DNA of 64,000 nucleotides, from NCBI GenBank assembly GCA_949316235.1, contig OX438744.1:33104778-33168777 (forward strand), read 5' to 3'. The position numbers and the translations under genes are program-made. Position 1 is the stretch's first letter. Each line of letters begins with the position of its first letter. This document shows, in pieces, positions 11,701 to 26,700 of this stretch. Source of the stretch: Oegoconia quadripuncta (Eukaryota; Arthropoda; Insecta; Lepidoptera; Autostichidae). The notes under the pieces were generated by a model that was not told where the DNA came from, ran no database searches, and worked only from the letters and a program-made list of their open reading frames with translations.

Positions 11701-14700
11701 CATTTTGCCACTGCGCTTCGTCCGGTGAGCGAGGGCGCCGGAGGCCCACCTTCCAGTCTCTCTCCAGAATGGTAGCGGTATATAAAGAGTTAGTACCCCA
11801 GGAGGGTACCAGCACTATTAGTGCTGGAGAATCCCTCATCGCTCAGGCTGCCCTACTTATTCTGGGGTGGACACCTTCCTCAAAGGCCGGCAACGCATCT
11901 GTGACCCTTTTGGTGTTGCGGGTGTCCATGGGCGGCGGTGATTGCTTTCCATCAGGTGACCCGCATGCTCGTTTGCCGCCCTCTCATATAAAAAAAAAAA
12001 AAAAAAATTTAAAAGTAATTAAAAAATAGAATAAGTACAACGCTTACAACTTATAATAGAGATCAATCTATTTAACTTCTAACTAATATTATAAATGCGA
12101 AAGTTTGGATGTTTGTTTATTTGTGTGTTGCTCGATCACGGCGAAACGGTTGAACGGATTTGAATGAAATTTTTTATATAGATAGAACATAGTAACGCCG
12201 TAATTGTGGTTGAATTCTGGGCGGATCAAATCTAATTGGACACCTTGATACGAGGAAGAAGAAGAGAAGAGCATACGGTGGATTAAGACATAGGATATTT
12301 TTTATCACGATAAGTGAGTAGTTTTCAAGGGATAAACAAACTAAACATATCCGCGATAAAATTATTCCACGCAGGCGAAGCCGCGGGCATGAAGCTAGTA
12401 TGAATATATGAATGGAGAAACATTATTTTGATAATTTTCTTAGGCGTAATATCCCCTAGGGTTAAATAATAGGTAACTTACCAGAATTCAATATACGGGC
12501 GCGTTTGATTCATTTCTTATAATCTCTCAAGAGTTCTTATTGCGAGGGGTGGGAACGGGGTCCCGAGGTGGGATCCTAATCCCGCGTAATCCCGGGATCA
12601 TCCCAGAACGGCGCGTCAACTTTCAATCTGCTCTAAGCCCGTTTAATTCTATAAATTGATCGTGACTTTTGTTTGTTTCTCGATTAGTTTCGGTGTCGTG
12701 TTCGGGATGGGGAAGATATTCTGGAGTTTCTGGTAACTAAGCGATTTGTCGTGAATGTCATAGTGAACGTATAAACCAAGAATGATGAACGAGAGAGCGA
12801 CAGCGCCGAGATCGCTCACAGGCGTCTTCGGTTTCATACACGTGATATGAAAGTGCCGATTAAGACGTTGAATGTAAAGGCATACACACCGTTTTAAAAG
12901 CGGCGGCCCTAATATGTTAGCTCGGAAATAAAATCTTTTGTACCTTTAATTAATATAAACTGTTAATATACCGAACATTCGCACCAAGAAGTTTGCCTCT
13001 TTATTCATCATACGAACAGCCATAAGGCATGAAACTCCCTTCCGGCGTCAGTCTTTCCTGAATCCTACAACCTTAGGATCTTCAAGAGCAGAATGAATAG
13101 GCATTTACTGAGATCGCGTGCTTCATCTTCGACCATATCGTCACTTTCTATCAGGTGAGATTGTGGTCAAACGCGTATCCAGTCAGTCATTAAAAAAAAC
13201 CTAGTTTAAAGACATTTTTATCAGATCTGAACAGAAATATTCTAAACAGTTGCTATAACTTTGTAGTTGTATTTTTTTTCATTTAATAGCATATTTTATC
13301 ATTCTGCCTACCATGTGACAAAACGCTGTACACGCTACTGCTAGAGCGAGCAGCATCTTTGACGTTAAAATTTCCAGACTGAAACAAAAAAAAATACACT
13401 CTATACTGGCAAGAACACAATAAATGCAGGATGGATGAAATCGCGACAGGTTTCTGGGATTACATGTGACCCACCGATGCCCCTGAAACTTAAGGGGAAA
13501 ATTTACAAAACCATCATAAGACCTGTCACCATGTATGAATCTGAATGTTGGGCAATGAAAGAGACTGATGAAAGTAGAATGCATGTGGCAGAGATGAGAA
13601 TGCTAAGATGGATGTGTGGTGTGACTAAAATGGATAAGATCAGAAATGAGTATATCAGAGGAAGTGTAAAAGTGGCGCCAATAACAGAAAAGTTGAGGAG
13701 TAATAGGCTAGCATGGTTTGGGCACATTATGAGGAGGGATGAAAGGCACGTAACAAGACGAGTGTTAAGTATGAATGTGGAGGGATACAGAGGTAGAGGA
13801 AGACCAAAGAAGGTGTGGGTAGACTGCGTGAGGATTGATATGTGTGTGAAAGGGAAGAGTACGGAGATGACGGCTGATAGAGGAGAGTGGAAGAGGATGA
13901 CATGTTGTGCCGACCCCACCTAGAGTGGGATAAGGGCAGGAAAATGATGATGACTGGCAGAAATATCGCCCAAATAAACTGACGGTTGCCAATAGTAGGA
14001 AGAAAGAACAATTTAAATATTTGAAACCCAGAAAACATGTCATGTTAGATTGTTTACTGTAAAATGTATCCCATGACACTCTAGGGATCAAAACAATCAC
14101 AAGACGACCGGAGGTAACATAGAAATCTACGTACATACACTCAAAAACATTACTCTCCTTCCTAGGGCAGTTAGGTAAAATTTATCTGTGCCAATTTACA
14201 CCCAAATTCTTCAGGCATTACAGCGTAATTCAGTAATAGATACTCAAACTTTAATATTAATTTTATTACTAGCTTCTGCCCACGTGGAATTTCTGTTATT
14301 TTTTCGAGAAAAAGTAAGAAGAATAAGAATAGTTTATTATGAACACCACAACACGATACAAAAACAAAGAAGTAGTAAATTATAGCTAAAATAGTAATAC
14401 AATTATGAAGAAGATTCCGACAATGCTGCCACGTGTTCCGGCGTGCACAAATGGGTTAGCACTCAGCTCATGCTGCGACGAATCACAGCGCTGGTTTCCA
14501 GTGCCCCCAAATGCCCAGTGACGCCACAGTGAGAAAAAGTAAGTCCCTCACGTGTGTATTTCTATATATTTCGAAAGGTGAACCATGAAAACCTAATCCT
14601 CGCTAATATTTGGGGCACATCTGATCACCCCATTTGGCATAAAGATCGTGGCTTACATACATACAGCCAAAAACAATAACCTCTTTCCAGGGGAAATCGG

Positions 14701-17700
14701 GTGAAGAAATACTCTTACACTTAACTCTTTTCATTCGATCTCACTCTAAGTAAGTACCATTATGATTGTTCTGTTGGCATTGGTCCCTCAAGGGTATAAA
14801 TATAGCCAGAGACAAATAGAATGTACATAATCCTATCAGCCGGAATCAGGCCAGTGAAGTTTGATTTGTAAGAAAAACCTGGGAGTTTGCATTCCCTTGG
14901 CTTCGAAGGAGATGGTTTAAGGGATAAACTTATAAAGCGTGGGTCTTTGAATAATAAAACAAATAAATTTCTCTTCGGAGGTGTGGGAGGTTCTAATTTT
15001 AAATTTCAAAAATAGAAAGCGGTGATGGCGCGAAATTCAAATATATTTTTTTTATTTTCATGTGACGTTTTGTTTGGTACATGGCTCGACAGTTGTAACT
15101 GTGTATAGTATGCTTTTTCATGTGGAACAAGTGGCCTTGAGCACTAGGGCCACTGGTTAAAAAATAATTTTCTCGCTAAGTAAGCAAATTATCCATCTGT
15201 CTTACACGTGAGCCTTGTAGTTATTTTCAATAAAATATAAACACGTCCAGCTAACATTGACAAAGATGGCCATTTTTCGTGTTAGCTTTCTCTATCTCTT
15301 TCTACACAGAACAATGTTTCATTGAATGTTTTAAAGAATCGTGCAACAATCGTGTAAAACAGATTTGATCATTTATTTATTAAGTGAGAAAGTAGTATGT
15401 TTAATGAGTGGAGTTAGTCATCAAGTCATCACTTTATTAATAAAGTGATCTCAAACAATCAAATCAAAGAAAGATCTCAATTAAAAAAATGCTTTATTTT
15501 GTAGGTAAACAGGGTACACTTAAAATAGTCAAATTTTACATTTTTTAAGCTAGTGCTTGTTCAAAAGCCAATTTTCCCCTGAGAAGAACAAGCAGAGGTT
15601 GCTCTTTAACAAAAAAAAAGTTTTTATGTTACAAAATTATGAATTATTATTTTATATTATAATATTTCATTATTAATTGTGAAATAGCCTAGTTATGCGA
15701 ACGGACTGTTCATGTCCATGAATGTTTATCATCTAAATAATCTGATATTTTATAATATGCTTTCTTAATAAGTTTCTGTTTTATAGTATCTTTAAATTTA
15801 TTGAAAGGAAGATTTTGTATATCAATAGGAACCTTATTGAAAAAGTGTATACATAAACCTTTGAATGAATTACACACGTATTGACATCATATTTATCACT
15901 ATTTTTCCTAAATGACGCTACAATTTACAATTCTCTTATTACAACTTCTTTTGATACTGTTTAAATACACAGCAGTAGGTATATCAAGTGGCAACTTACG
16001 TTCTTCTCAATCCTGAGATCGTTTTATTAATACAAACCTAAGAGCAGGTAAGCCAAAGATTCATAATTCAGATATAATTAACATTTACCTACATCTTGTA
16101 CCAAGCCGTAAGGAGTTTTGAACCGAAACTCGAAGCGACGGATTAAGGATTAACAAAGATTTTACAAACAAACCTAAATACAAATTGTAATTTAAATTCA
16201 ACAACTTTTCTAGTGCGAACCCGATGCAAGCCGTATTTCAATTTGAAATCTAAAAAGAGTACAAAGGAACATTTGCTAAGGGAATTTACTGTGAAAACTG
16301 GGTCATACTTTTAGGTCAATATTATTTGTATGTGGCTAGAGTTGACCGAATGTAAAGCTTCACATCAGCAGCCTAATGTTTTGAACTTATCGATGATATA
16401 CTATATAGTATACTATGATATACTATATTGAATCGTGCTGAACTCAAGATACCGAAACGTTCAGATACGGAGATGAAGACGTAGATGCACGCGTACCTTA
16501 ACTTCTTAATATTGGGTCTTTACCTATGAAATTGAAGTTTTTTTCTTCGTTAATCATATGTACCAATTCCTGCGATTTTCAAAGCTATATCCAAATTTGT
16601 TTTTTATTTCGAAAATGGAATATTATTTCAAGGTTTCACATGAAACATTTTTTAATTTCTGGGCTAAATCACATAATAAAAAAATTGAACAGAGCTCTTT
16701 TCATGTGCTTCCCATAATCATTTCTTAGTTTCGCTGAAACTTTTATAAAGCGGTTACTTTTAAAAATTTACGCTGCCTATACTTAACTTAATGTTATCCG
16801 ATATACACACAAAGTTTAGCTAAATTTGGATTTGTCGTTCCCAAAAAAAAAATCAAAAATGTTTGTATGGAGAAAACAGTCTTAATGAAGTTCTTCACAC
16901 AAAACGCCAATTTCATAGGTAAGGACCTAATACCTTGCATGTCCATATTAACAATGAGCCCAAAAAAGGCAGATTTGCCAAACTACTAAAACATTCTTGT
17001 TAAATAACCTGTAACTCCTCTGTAAATGCTTATTCAATGCATACGACGACGTTCAAATTGTAACTAGGTAACATAGCTTTTTGTAAGACTCGAGTTATCA
17101 CAGACAAACTTTGCAAGCGGTTTGTGGGTCATTGTTTAATTAAGATCATGTAATCCATTTAATAATAAAAGCCTAATAATAATAATGCACATGCCTACGC
17201 CAGTTTCCCGTCGGGATATCCCAACTAATATTATATATACGAAAGTTTGTGTGTATGTACGCTTGTTACCCCTTCACGCCTATACCGCTGGACGGATTTG
17301 TATGAAATTTGGTTGGATTAACATATAGGCAAATTTTTTTGATGAACCAATTTTGATGGAATCTTGCACGCTGTCGAAGTCGCGGGCGGAAAGCTAGTCT
17401 TATATAAATTTGATAAAGATGCACACCTGAGATAGAAAACGGAACCTTAGAGAAGTCGGTTATTTTGGAAATTTTTGTTGGGTTTAATTATTTTTTTTTC
17501 TTTCACTGCCGCAATTTTGTAAAGACAAAATTAAACTACCGTAAGAGACTATGGGCCCGTGGTCATCGGACACACAGAAGTTTGTCCACGATCTCTGAGC
17601 CATATTGGTTCTGGCCTCGTGAGACCTACGGGCTGGCGCGTACCTAGCTCAACGTTTTACTCTAGCTGTTCAGCGAGGTAACCCGGCAAGTGTGTTAGGG

Positions 17701-20700
17701 TCCACGCCCCAAACGGGAGGTCTGGGATGACGTTTTCGTCCTTTAGTTCAGCTTTAGTTTAAAAAAAACTTGATGTGTACAATATTCATTGAATTCTATT
17801 TATAAGAATAAGAAAACTTTATTTGATCCATTTAGCGACACTTATACAATACATTTAGTTGTTAGCTATGTATAATATAACACAACATAGAAATGTGGAA
17901 CTTAATATAAGTAGATATGCATTGGCTAGTTTTCGGTGTCGCAAAGTGGCATCAAATCAGGGCCCGCAGTCTCGACATAGATAGCAACCGATTTCGGTCG
18001 TTAACTCCTAACGATCTTATTCTAAATGTTATAGTGTTCATAATCATATCGGTTTTTGTTGGAAGCCTGAATCGTAGTTTCAATGGAAACCGATATTTTG
18101 ATACTAAAGACTAATTCTCCAATTAAAATAACATTGTTAGGACTTAAGGACCGAAATCGGTGGTATAGCGATCGCTATCTATGTCGAGACTGCGGGGGCT
18201 GGTCCCCAACTCAGCATTTGTTGTAGTTGAGAGAAGAAGAACGACTACAACGCTAGTTTTCAGTGGAGCCTAAGTTATAGCCTAAATTTATTTATGTGGT
18301 AGCTACTGTAACGATATATCTCACCTGTTACATTTAACATTACATGCTGATTGGTTATAAATGTTTGACATTTGAGGATATATCAATGTCAATTAAGTCC
18401 CAACACAACAAACTACATAAAATAATCATAGCATAGCTAGTTAACGCTGGTAAATGTACGGATCGAATCGAACATGGTGTATTATTAAACGTAACGAACA
18501 TCTAGGGCACAATATATTTTACTCCTATACCGACAATTTGGACTGACACTTTGACGTGTCAACGTGTTAGAAAATCGGAGAATTTTCACTCGCATTGTAT
18601 TGGATTTTTACGTTTGAAATTTATTTACATCTGTTTTCCTTGTACATTTGGGCTTTGGTTCTCATCGTTATACTATTTGGGTGTGAAATAATTTGCTAAT
18701 TAAAATTGATTTAAATTTCCCTATATTTTGTGCAACTGCTTTGATTGAACTCTAAAAAGAGAAAGAGCTTTAACACAATAATGTCTTATATGTATAAAAA
18801 AAATATCCTGTTATTTAATTTAATAATGTAATTATGTGGAATTGGCTACAAACGCGTCCGTCAAATTACACAATGTTGGTATATATAAATAATCAAATAC
18901 AATACTTAAGAGATAATAATATATATATATATATATATATTCTAATATTTAATACGAAACAGTTGTCATTGTGGTTTGGTACTCGGTTTCTTATAAGCTT
19001 TTATTTAACTTACTTCTTACGTATGTGTGTCCGTTGGAAGTCAAATTTACTAATTAGCTGAAATTTTGCATTCTCATTCAGTTCTGATGACAATATATTT
19101 ATATGATAGACATGAACTAATGCTGGTGACAGGATTGTCTCCTCACGAGGGGATCTCCTTAACGGTTAATAGCACGGATACAAAATTTTGCTCACAGCGT
19201 TAGTTTTGATAGTTAAACATGATTTTAATAAATAAATAGATTAGATTAGATTAGATTTATTTAGTTCACTTTTACAATATTAAGTCACACATACAGTTTC
19301 GTAAATTTATGATTTTTAAAGTAAAAGTGATTGTCAAACATAAAACAATAACTATACACATACATTACATTACTAGATTATTTGTTTAGTCACAAAATGA
19401 ACAAAATAAGATAGAAATTTAGCATCTACAATATCATTAGACATACACACAGCGCCATCTAGTTTCACAGTAAGCAACTATAGACTTGTATTGTGGATAC
19501 CAGATGGTTGATATACTTCATAAATACATTATTTTTTTTGTAAATAAACACTTATTATAAATGAAAACATCCATAACTCGGGCACACATGTACGTATTCA
19601 TCACACAAACATATGCCCCTAGCGGGATTCGAACCCGCAACCTTTTTGGTATAGTGGTCAATGTTGCTTACCACTACACCAAACAGGTCGTAATGAACAT
19701 AATGTATATTTAGAAATATCTAGAATAAAGTATAATATTTAAACAGATAAATCGTTTGTTTGTAATTCCAGGCACACACACACACACACAATAAGTTCCA
19801 ACACAGATAAAAAATATATTTTACAGCATTCGAAAAAAAATAACATCAGGATACACTAGGGCCCGTATTAATAAATCGTTCTTGAGATTGAGATCGCATC
19901 TCGGTCTCAAGATCATTTTTTCTGATGCTGTTTTAATATGCAACAGATTCTCAAGCGTCAACTTGAGGCCATGTCAATCTTGAGAACTGTTTATTAATAC
20001 GGGCCTATGTATGTATGAGTTTCTGCTTACGTCAATTCGGCTTAAAAGCCCTAAATTACTTCAATTATCACCCAGATCCCTAAACACTATATGTATAATA
20101 AATGATGTTAAGGAATCGTGTTTGGCATGAAATAAGGTTTCAGTGCAAGAAGGTAATATCAAAAAGTCCCCAATTTTAAGCGGGAATTTTAAATGTTAAG
20201 ATTTATTTCGCCCATTGGGGCCTCATTTGGTAAATTAATATTTCTTTTTAAATATGGCATAAATCAAAAAATCGATCAGAACTACACTCGAGACACCCAA
20301 AAGTAAATTTTAAATAATACATAAATAGCTTTAATTACGGCTGTTTCTACTTTTTTTTATAATCGTTAATTCTGGAAAATAACCCCATTAGGTTTCTCGA
20401 GTGCAGGTCAGAGCGACTTTTTTGATTATTCTGTATTTAAAAAGAAATTTAAATTTTTATAATGAGGGCTCTACTGGATAGAATAAACACTCTTAAAATG
20501 GAATTTTTAGAAGCCTTAGTAACGCTTTAGGTAATATATCGGCACAGAAACCTCAGTGTGCGTTCTTTAATTTATTAACGACCTTACACACTGCCACCTC
20601 CATCTAACTAATATTATAAATGCGAAAGTTTGGATGTTTGTTTGTTGCCCAATCACGGCGAAACGGATGAACGGATTTGGATGAAATTTGGTATATAGGT

Positions 20701-23700
20701 AGAACATGCCCTGGATTAAAACATAGAATATATTTTATTTCGATAAAGTAAGTAGTTCCCGCGGGATAAACAAATTTTCGCGATAAAGTTATTCCACGCG
20801 GGCGAAGTAGCGGTCGGAAAGCTAGTACCCAATAAAGTTTTCTCAACAAATTGTTGACTGAGCAACTTATTTTTATTATACACAGACCACACTTCTCTTA
20901 ACATAATCACAGCCGAATCGGAGAAAGCGAAAACCTTTGAAAGGGAGAAAAAAGAAATCTTCAAAAGGTTTACCGGGGGCTTACCTCAAAGGCTCGCACA
21001 AAGTCTGGGCCCCCATTGAACGGTTGCCCTCTCTTTTGTTTCGGTATCGCCAATTTTGACTTTTAAATTAATACTCGATTCATTGATATGGAAAAGTGAC
21101 GCTTTTAACAGTGGTTGTTTTCGTTAGTGAATACCTAATTGGTAGGATAACGATGAATTTTTAATCCCCGACGCCGGAAAGCTGGCCGAGTGCGTTGCGG
21201 GTCACGCGCAGTGTAGTTATAAGTATTATACTGAATTTTTTCACTGATCCAAAACCCACCGTTTAAAACCGGAGGGACACTTTAAAGCTTCGATCAACTG
21301 TTTAAAAGAACCTCTAATATTTTTGCTAAGATATCCCTCACGATGGGGTACAAAAATAAAACGAAAATTCATCCCCACATTACGTAAGGTACCCTAAAAC
21401 AAATTTCTTTTAAGATTTTATTGTACCACTTTGTCAGCGTGATTAATATGTAAACCCTTGCCAAAACACAAGCACACAACAGGAGAACAGGTAAATACAT
21501 GTAAAAAAAGTTCCATGCTATCATCAGCTATTTCTGCGAGTGATGTCTCTGTATTTTCGGGCACTTAGTAGTAATCTGTGCTTTAGTTTAATTTCCCCGT
21601 GTTTTACCGCGTGTTGTGTCATGCATATGTCAAACTTTATAATTGGCTTAACAAGTATGTAATTTTAATTTTAAGTAATATATTAGGATATGCTGTAAAG
21701 TTTGTTGAAAATAAATAAATAAAATACAGCTTTCTAGTACTAAGGGCCTCTGAGCTAAGCTTCGGATAGACAGACAGGCGGATATGGCGAAACTATAAGA
21801 GTTCCTTGTTGATTACGAAACCTTAAAAAGGGGCGGTGTAAGCCTATGTCTGTCTGCTGGCATTACAGCGCCAAAACGGCTGATTAGATTTGAAAATGGT
21901 TGTTTTTGAAGTATGTATGTAAAGGTATTTATATATAGGTGTCGCTAAATCATCAATCTTCTAAATCTAAATGCTAAAGCATCAAGTAATAAACTTCTTC
22001 GTCTATGTTAAATGTTCTTTGTATTTTATTTTTGTGTGCAATAAAGAATTTAATAATAATAACAATGGATCAAATAAAGTTTTCTTTTTCTTAGCTGGTG
22101 TTTGCAAGGTGGTTCTTAGTCATGTTTGATGGAAGACAGTTCAGCACAGTTGCTTAGTTATACCCTTCTATCCAGCAGTGGCTCTGATTAGCCGCCTCCG
22201 TGGCTCAATGTAAATAACATTGGGTTTACGATTTTTTTTAGCACAACGGGGTTGGTATTTGACCTCAATCACACCTGATGTTAACTGCAGATGAGGTTGA
22301 AGGTGGAAGCGTACTGACCCGGAAACCCCAACACATTTGGAGGACTGGCTATCTTATCTCTGACAACCGGAACACAACAATGCTATTAACAATGCTGCTT
22401 GGCGGCAGATTTAGATAAGATGGTGGTAGCTAGCCAGGCGGACATTTAAAATGCCCTACCACCAACCAAACCGAGTTCTAAAACATGTATTACCCCGCTA
22501 TGGATCGAACCCGCGACCTCTAAATCGTAAACTCAATGTTGTTTACATTGAGCCACGGAGGCGGTTATATTCGGAGGTCGCGGGTTCGATCCCCAGCGGG
22601 GTACATGTTTTAGTAATCGGTTTGGTTGGGGGTAGGGCATAAATGTCCGCCTGGCTAGCTACTCCCATCTTATTTAAATCTGCCGCCAAACGGCAATGTT
22701 AATAGCATTGTTGTGTTCCGGTTGTCAGAGATATGATAGCCAGTTCCACAATTACGATGGGGTTTCCGGGTCAATATCTTCACTTAACATCATGTGTAAT
22801 TGAGGTCAAGTGCAAACCCGATGTGAATAAAAAAAAAAGATTTTGCTATTGTGGTATTGAATTTTAGATAAATTTCAATACTCAAACCAAATCACCGCAG
22901 GTCTCTTCCAATATTTTTTCATTTTAATGCGTAAAATGCTGAGTATTGTCACCTGGAGTCTCCCCTTTCTCCCGCCTTACAGTCAATTCGTTTTCGACGC
23001 TGAAGAGACAAATATTTGGTATAACAAATTGGAGTGTGAAAAACAGGTCCCATGCACGCCTGAAATAAAACGTAATAACCTATAACTTGCGAAAAATAAG
23101 GTAATACAAATAAGGGAGATCCTGTATACATTTCTGTAGTGGATAGTGACCTTGTCTGCAAAACCAACAGTTGCGGGTTCGAATCCAGCGAGGGGTAAAT
23201 GTTTGTGTTATAAATATATGGATGTTTATCCGTTGTCTAGTACGTCCATAGTAAAAGCTTGGTATATTGCTATAAAGACGTAATTAATAAAAAAAACTCT
23301 CTTTGATATGAAATGCGCCGCCTAACCGCCTTAGTGGCTCAATGTAAACAACATAGAGTTTACGAATCGGAGGTCGCGGGTTTGATTTCCAGCGGGGTAC
23401 ATGTTTAGTACTCGGTTTGGTTGGTGGTAGGGCATTTTCTGTAACCGCCTGGCTAGCTACCACCATCTTATATAAATCTGCCGCCAAACAGCAATGTTAA
23501 TTGCATTGTTGTGTTCCGGTTGTCAGAGATAAGATAGCCAGTTCCCCAAATATATAATTTTTCCGGGTCAGTAAAGTTCCACCTTCGGCCTCATCTTCAC
23601 TTAACATCATATGTGATCGAGGTCAAGTGCTAACAGGTTGTGCATAAAAAAAAGCGCCTCAATAAATCCTCGGTAGTATGTCTAGATTATTAAAAAAATT

Positions 23701-26700
23701 CCGATAAATATTTATATTTGATTCCATTCCATTATAAATGAAGTTTGAATATTTGTTTGTTCGTTGCGGAATCATGGCGAAACGACTGGACCGATTTGGC
23801 AAAAATTTGTCATACAAGTGAAAAATGTCCTAAAAGAGATTTAGGATACTATTTATCCCAGTAAATGATTCCCTAGTGATAACTTACTCCGCCATAAAGT
23901 AATTCTACGCGGGTGAAAACCTAATACTTAGGTATAATGTTTCTTAGAATTTGACATTTCTTTTCCTTATTTCACCGTGGTGTTTATATTAAAATAGGAG
24001 AATAATAACTGTATCATAAAAGGGGAAGGTAGTGAAAATCGTCAACATTAATAATTCAACTCACAAAAAGCCGGCCTCATAAAATCCAATAATAACCGAG
24101 TCTCCATTACGAAAGAATAATAGATACATTAACAATTCACAAATAAAAATCACTATTCCTCCAATTTCCTGGTAAGACGGTTTCGCCCTTTTTTTTTCAG
24201 GAAGTGGATGTGGCATACAAAGGAAATCATTTTCAGCGACACTGAAAATGTGTTGTGTGCAAATGTTAGAACAAGGGAATTGGGGATGGGCTAGTAACGA
24301 TGGAGAATTTCGACGGCTTAATATATGTAAATGACAACAAAATAAAAGGAAAATAAAGCGCATGGTGCGTTCATTTGGATAAATTCTATTGTGTGTAAAT
24401 AACTTTGTAACGATATTTCTTTTGTAGAAATATAAGAATAATTGTAGATTGTGTAACAAGGGAGCAAAATAATATTTTTACGGCGAGGGCGCTATTTTAA
24501 ATGCTGTAATATTTAAATGTTGCAATCTAGGACTATCGGACTACTAGGCGCGGAGAGGGATTCCACCCATATGTAGTTAACATAGCGAACATTCGCACTA
24601 AGCGGTTCGATTCTTCATTCATAATGCGAACAGCCAAGGCATGGAATTCCCTTCCGGCGTCAGTCTTTCCTGAATCCTACAACCTTGGGATCTTCAAGAG
24701 CAGGGTGAATAGGCATCTACTGAGATCGCGTGCTTCATATACGGCCACATCGTCACTTCCCATCAGGTGAGATTGTGGTCAAATGCGTATCCAGTTAACC
24801 ATAAAAAAAAATCTGTATTATAAATATTTGTATGCCTATACTGGCTGAACACAGAGATAAAAAAATACCTGTAACCTGCATGTTACCTGTGTAATAAAAT
24901 TTATTGATTGATTTAATCCAGATTGCAACGAAGGATTCAACGTACATCACCCGAGGTAAAAAATAATTTTGCGCTCGAGTGATACACTCTACTTTTCATC
25001 TCTCTCTATGAGAAAAAAATCAAGAAGCGTTTATTATGTAAATATTTTATTAGTTATTATTTATGTTAAAATGTGAACAAAGTTCGCGCGCTTTTTTAGT
25101 TTATTTTTTTTTCTTTTTAAGAACGGCGGCCGGCGGCCGGTAGCCAGTACTTTTTTCATAAAATATTTTTGCGAACTAAAATGGAGATGTCGATACTTTA
25201 TAGAGTCTGGGATTTTTTCATACAATATTTTAGCTTGATCTCTTTGGTAGAATTGTGGCAATAATTAATTAAAAAAATATTAAGTCTATTTATGAAATGA
25301 TCATGTTACATATTCCAAATTCAAAACTCTTTTATTCCCTGTTCTAAAATCTTTTGAAGAAAAGATCTACTTTGGGCACCAAACAGTAAGAATAGTAACT
25401 ATTTGCTGAGAGCGCACTTAATGAGGAAGCAATCATCGTTTTTCGAATATATAAAATGAAAAAATAATTTATTTCAACAACAGTTTAATACAGTATACAG
25501 TAGTTTACAACTGGTAAATTTAGTAATTATAAATTGAATTCTAAAACACTATATTCCCAGCTGATGCCCATGCTAAGCATAAATATGCCTACGACAAAAA
25601 GCATGGAGTAAACTACGAGAATGAGTCAAGAATGAAGAGCACTCTATTTGGGAAAAAGGTCATACGTTATGTATGAATTATCACATAGATTAGGAGTCGA
25701 AGTGGTCGCCATGGGCTAAATCAGTCGGAAGCATTATATTATCATTAAATAATGTTACATGTTTTAGTAATATTCCAAACCTAACCGCTGGGATGTTACA
25801 AATATTAAAGTGTAATGCCTTAAACAACATATGTATTGGGTCTTTACCTATGAAATTGGAGTTTTTTTCTTCGTTAATCATATGTGCCAATTCCTGCGAT
25901 TTTCAAAGATATATCCAAATTAGTTTTTTATTTGGAAAATGGAATATTATTTCAAGGTTTCACATGAAATATTTTTTAATTTATGGACTAAATCGCATAA
26001 TAAAAAAAAATTGAACAGAGCTCTTTTCATGTGCTTCCCATAATCATTTCTTAGATTTGCTGAAACTTTTATAAAGCGGTTACTTTTAAAAAGTAACGCT
26101 GCCTATACTTAACTTAATGTTATCCGATAATACACACAAAGTTTAGCTAAATTTGGATTTGCCGTTCCCAAAAAAAATCTAAAATGTTTGTATGGAGAAA
26201 ACAGTCTTAATGAAATTCTTCATACAAAACGCCAATTTCATAGGTAAGGACCTAATATAATCATATCAGCCACAGGACGTTCACTGCTGAAAACTACATA
26301 TACACGACACTACTTGCAGGAATGTGAGAAAGAGAGAAACAATTTTTAGAAGATTTTGAATATTAGGGACACGTAACTTTTTCAGGAGAGAGACGTCTTT
26401 AGGTTACGAATACGTAGTCCAGCAGGTACACACAAGTAGCACAGTTAACTGCAATATCATTAGACGTCTTCAATGTTTACTAACTCGCTGGCTTCGCTTT
26501 ATCTCTCGCAAACATTTGCTCAAATCCAATGTTGAATCAAGTTGGAATATTCCGTTGAAATTCCTTGAAAACTTGTCATCCTCTAGAAACGTAACTTATG
26601 ATGAGATTTATCTTGGAATTGTAGCAAGAAATGCTGCTGTTTCCAGTCTCGGACATCTTAAATGTCTTAAATGGAATGGATTAGATAAATAAGACTACTT

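Noticed and set aside
16526..16717. Small gene starting [14 protein letters not shown]
   Set aside because: The frame is part of MITE-1 and recurs only because the copies are similar; frames are broken among copies.
19615..19691. tRNA gene on the minus strand (B box GGTTCGAATCC)
   Set aside because: No complete cloverleaf or acceptor stem, and the same head with the same body recurs many times; it is a SINE promoter.
24061..24459. 132-codon minus-strand ORF
   Set aside because: Phe/Leu/Ile-rich composition expected of AT-rich noncoding DNA; no motif and no splice context.
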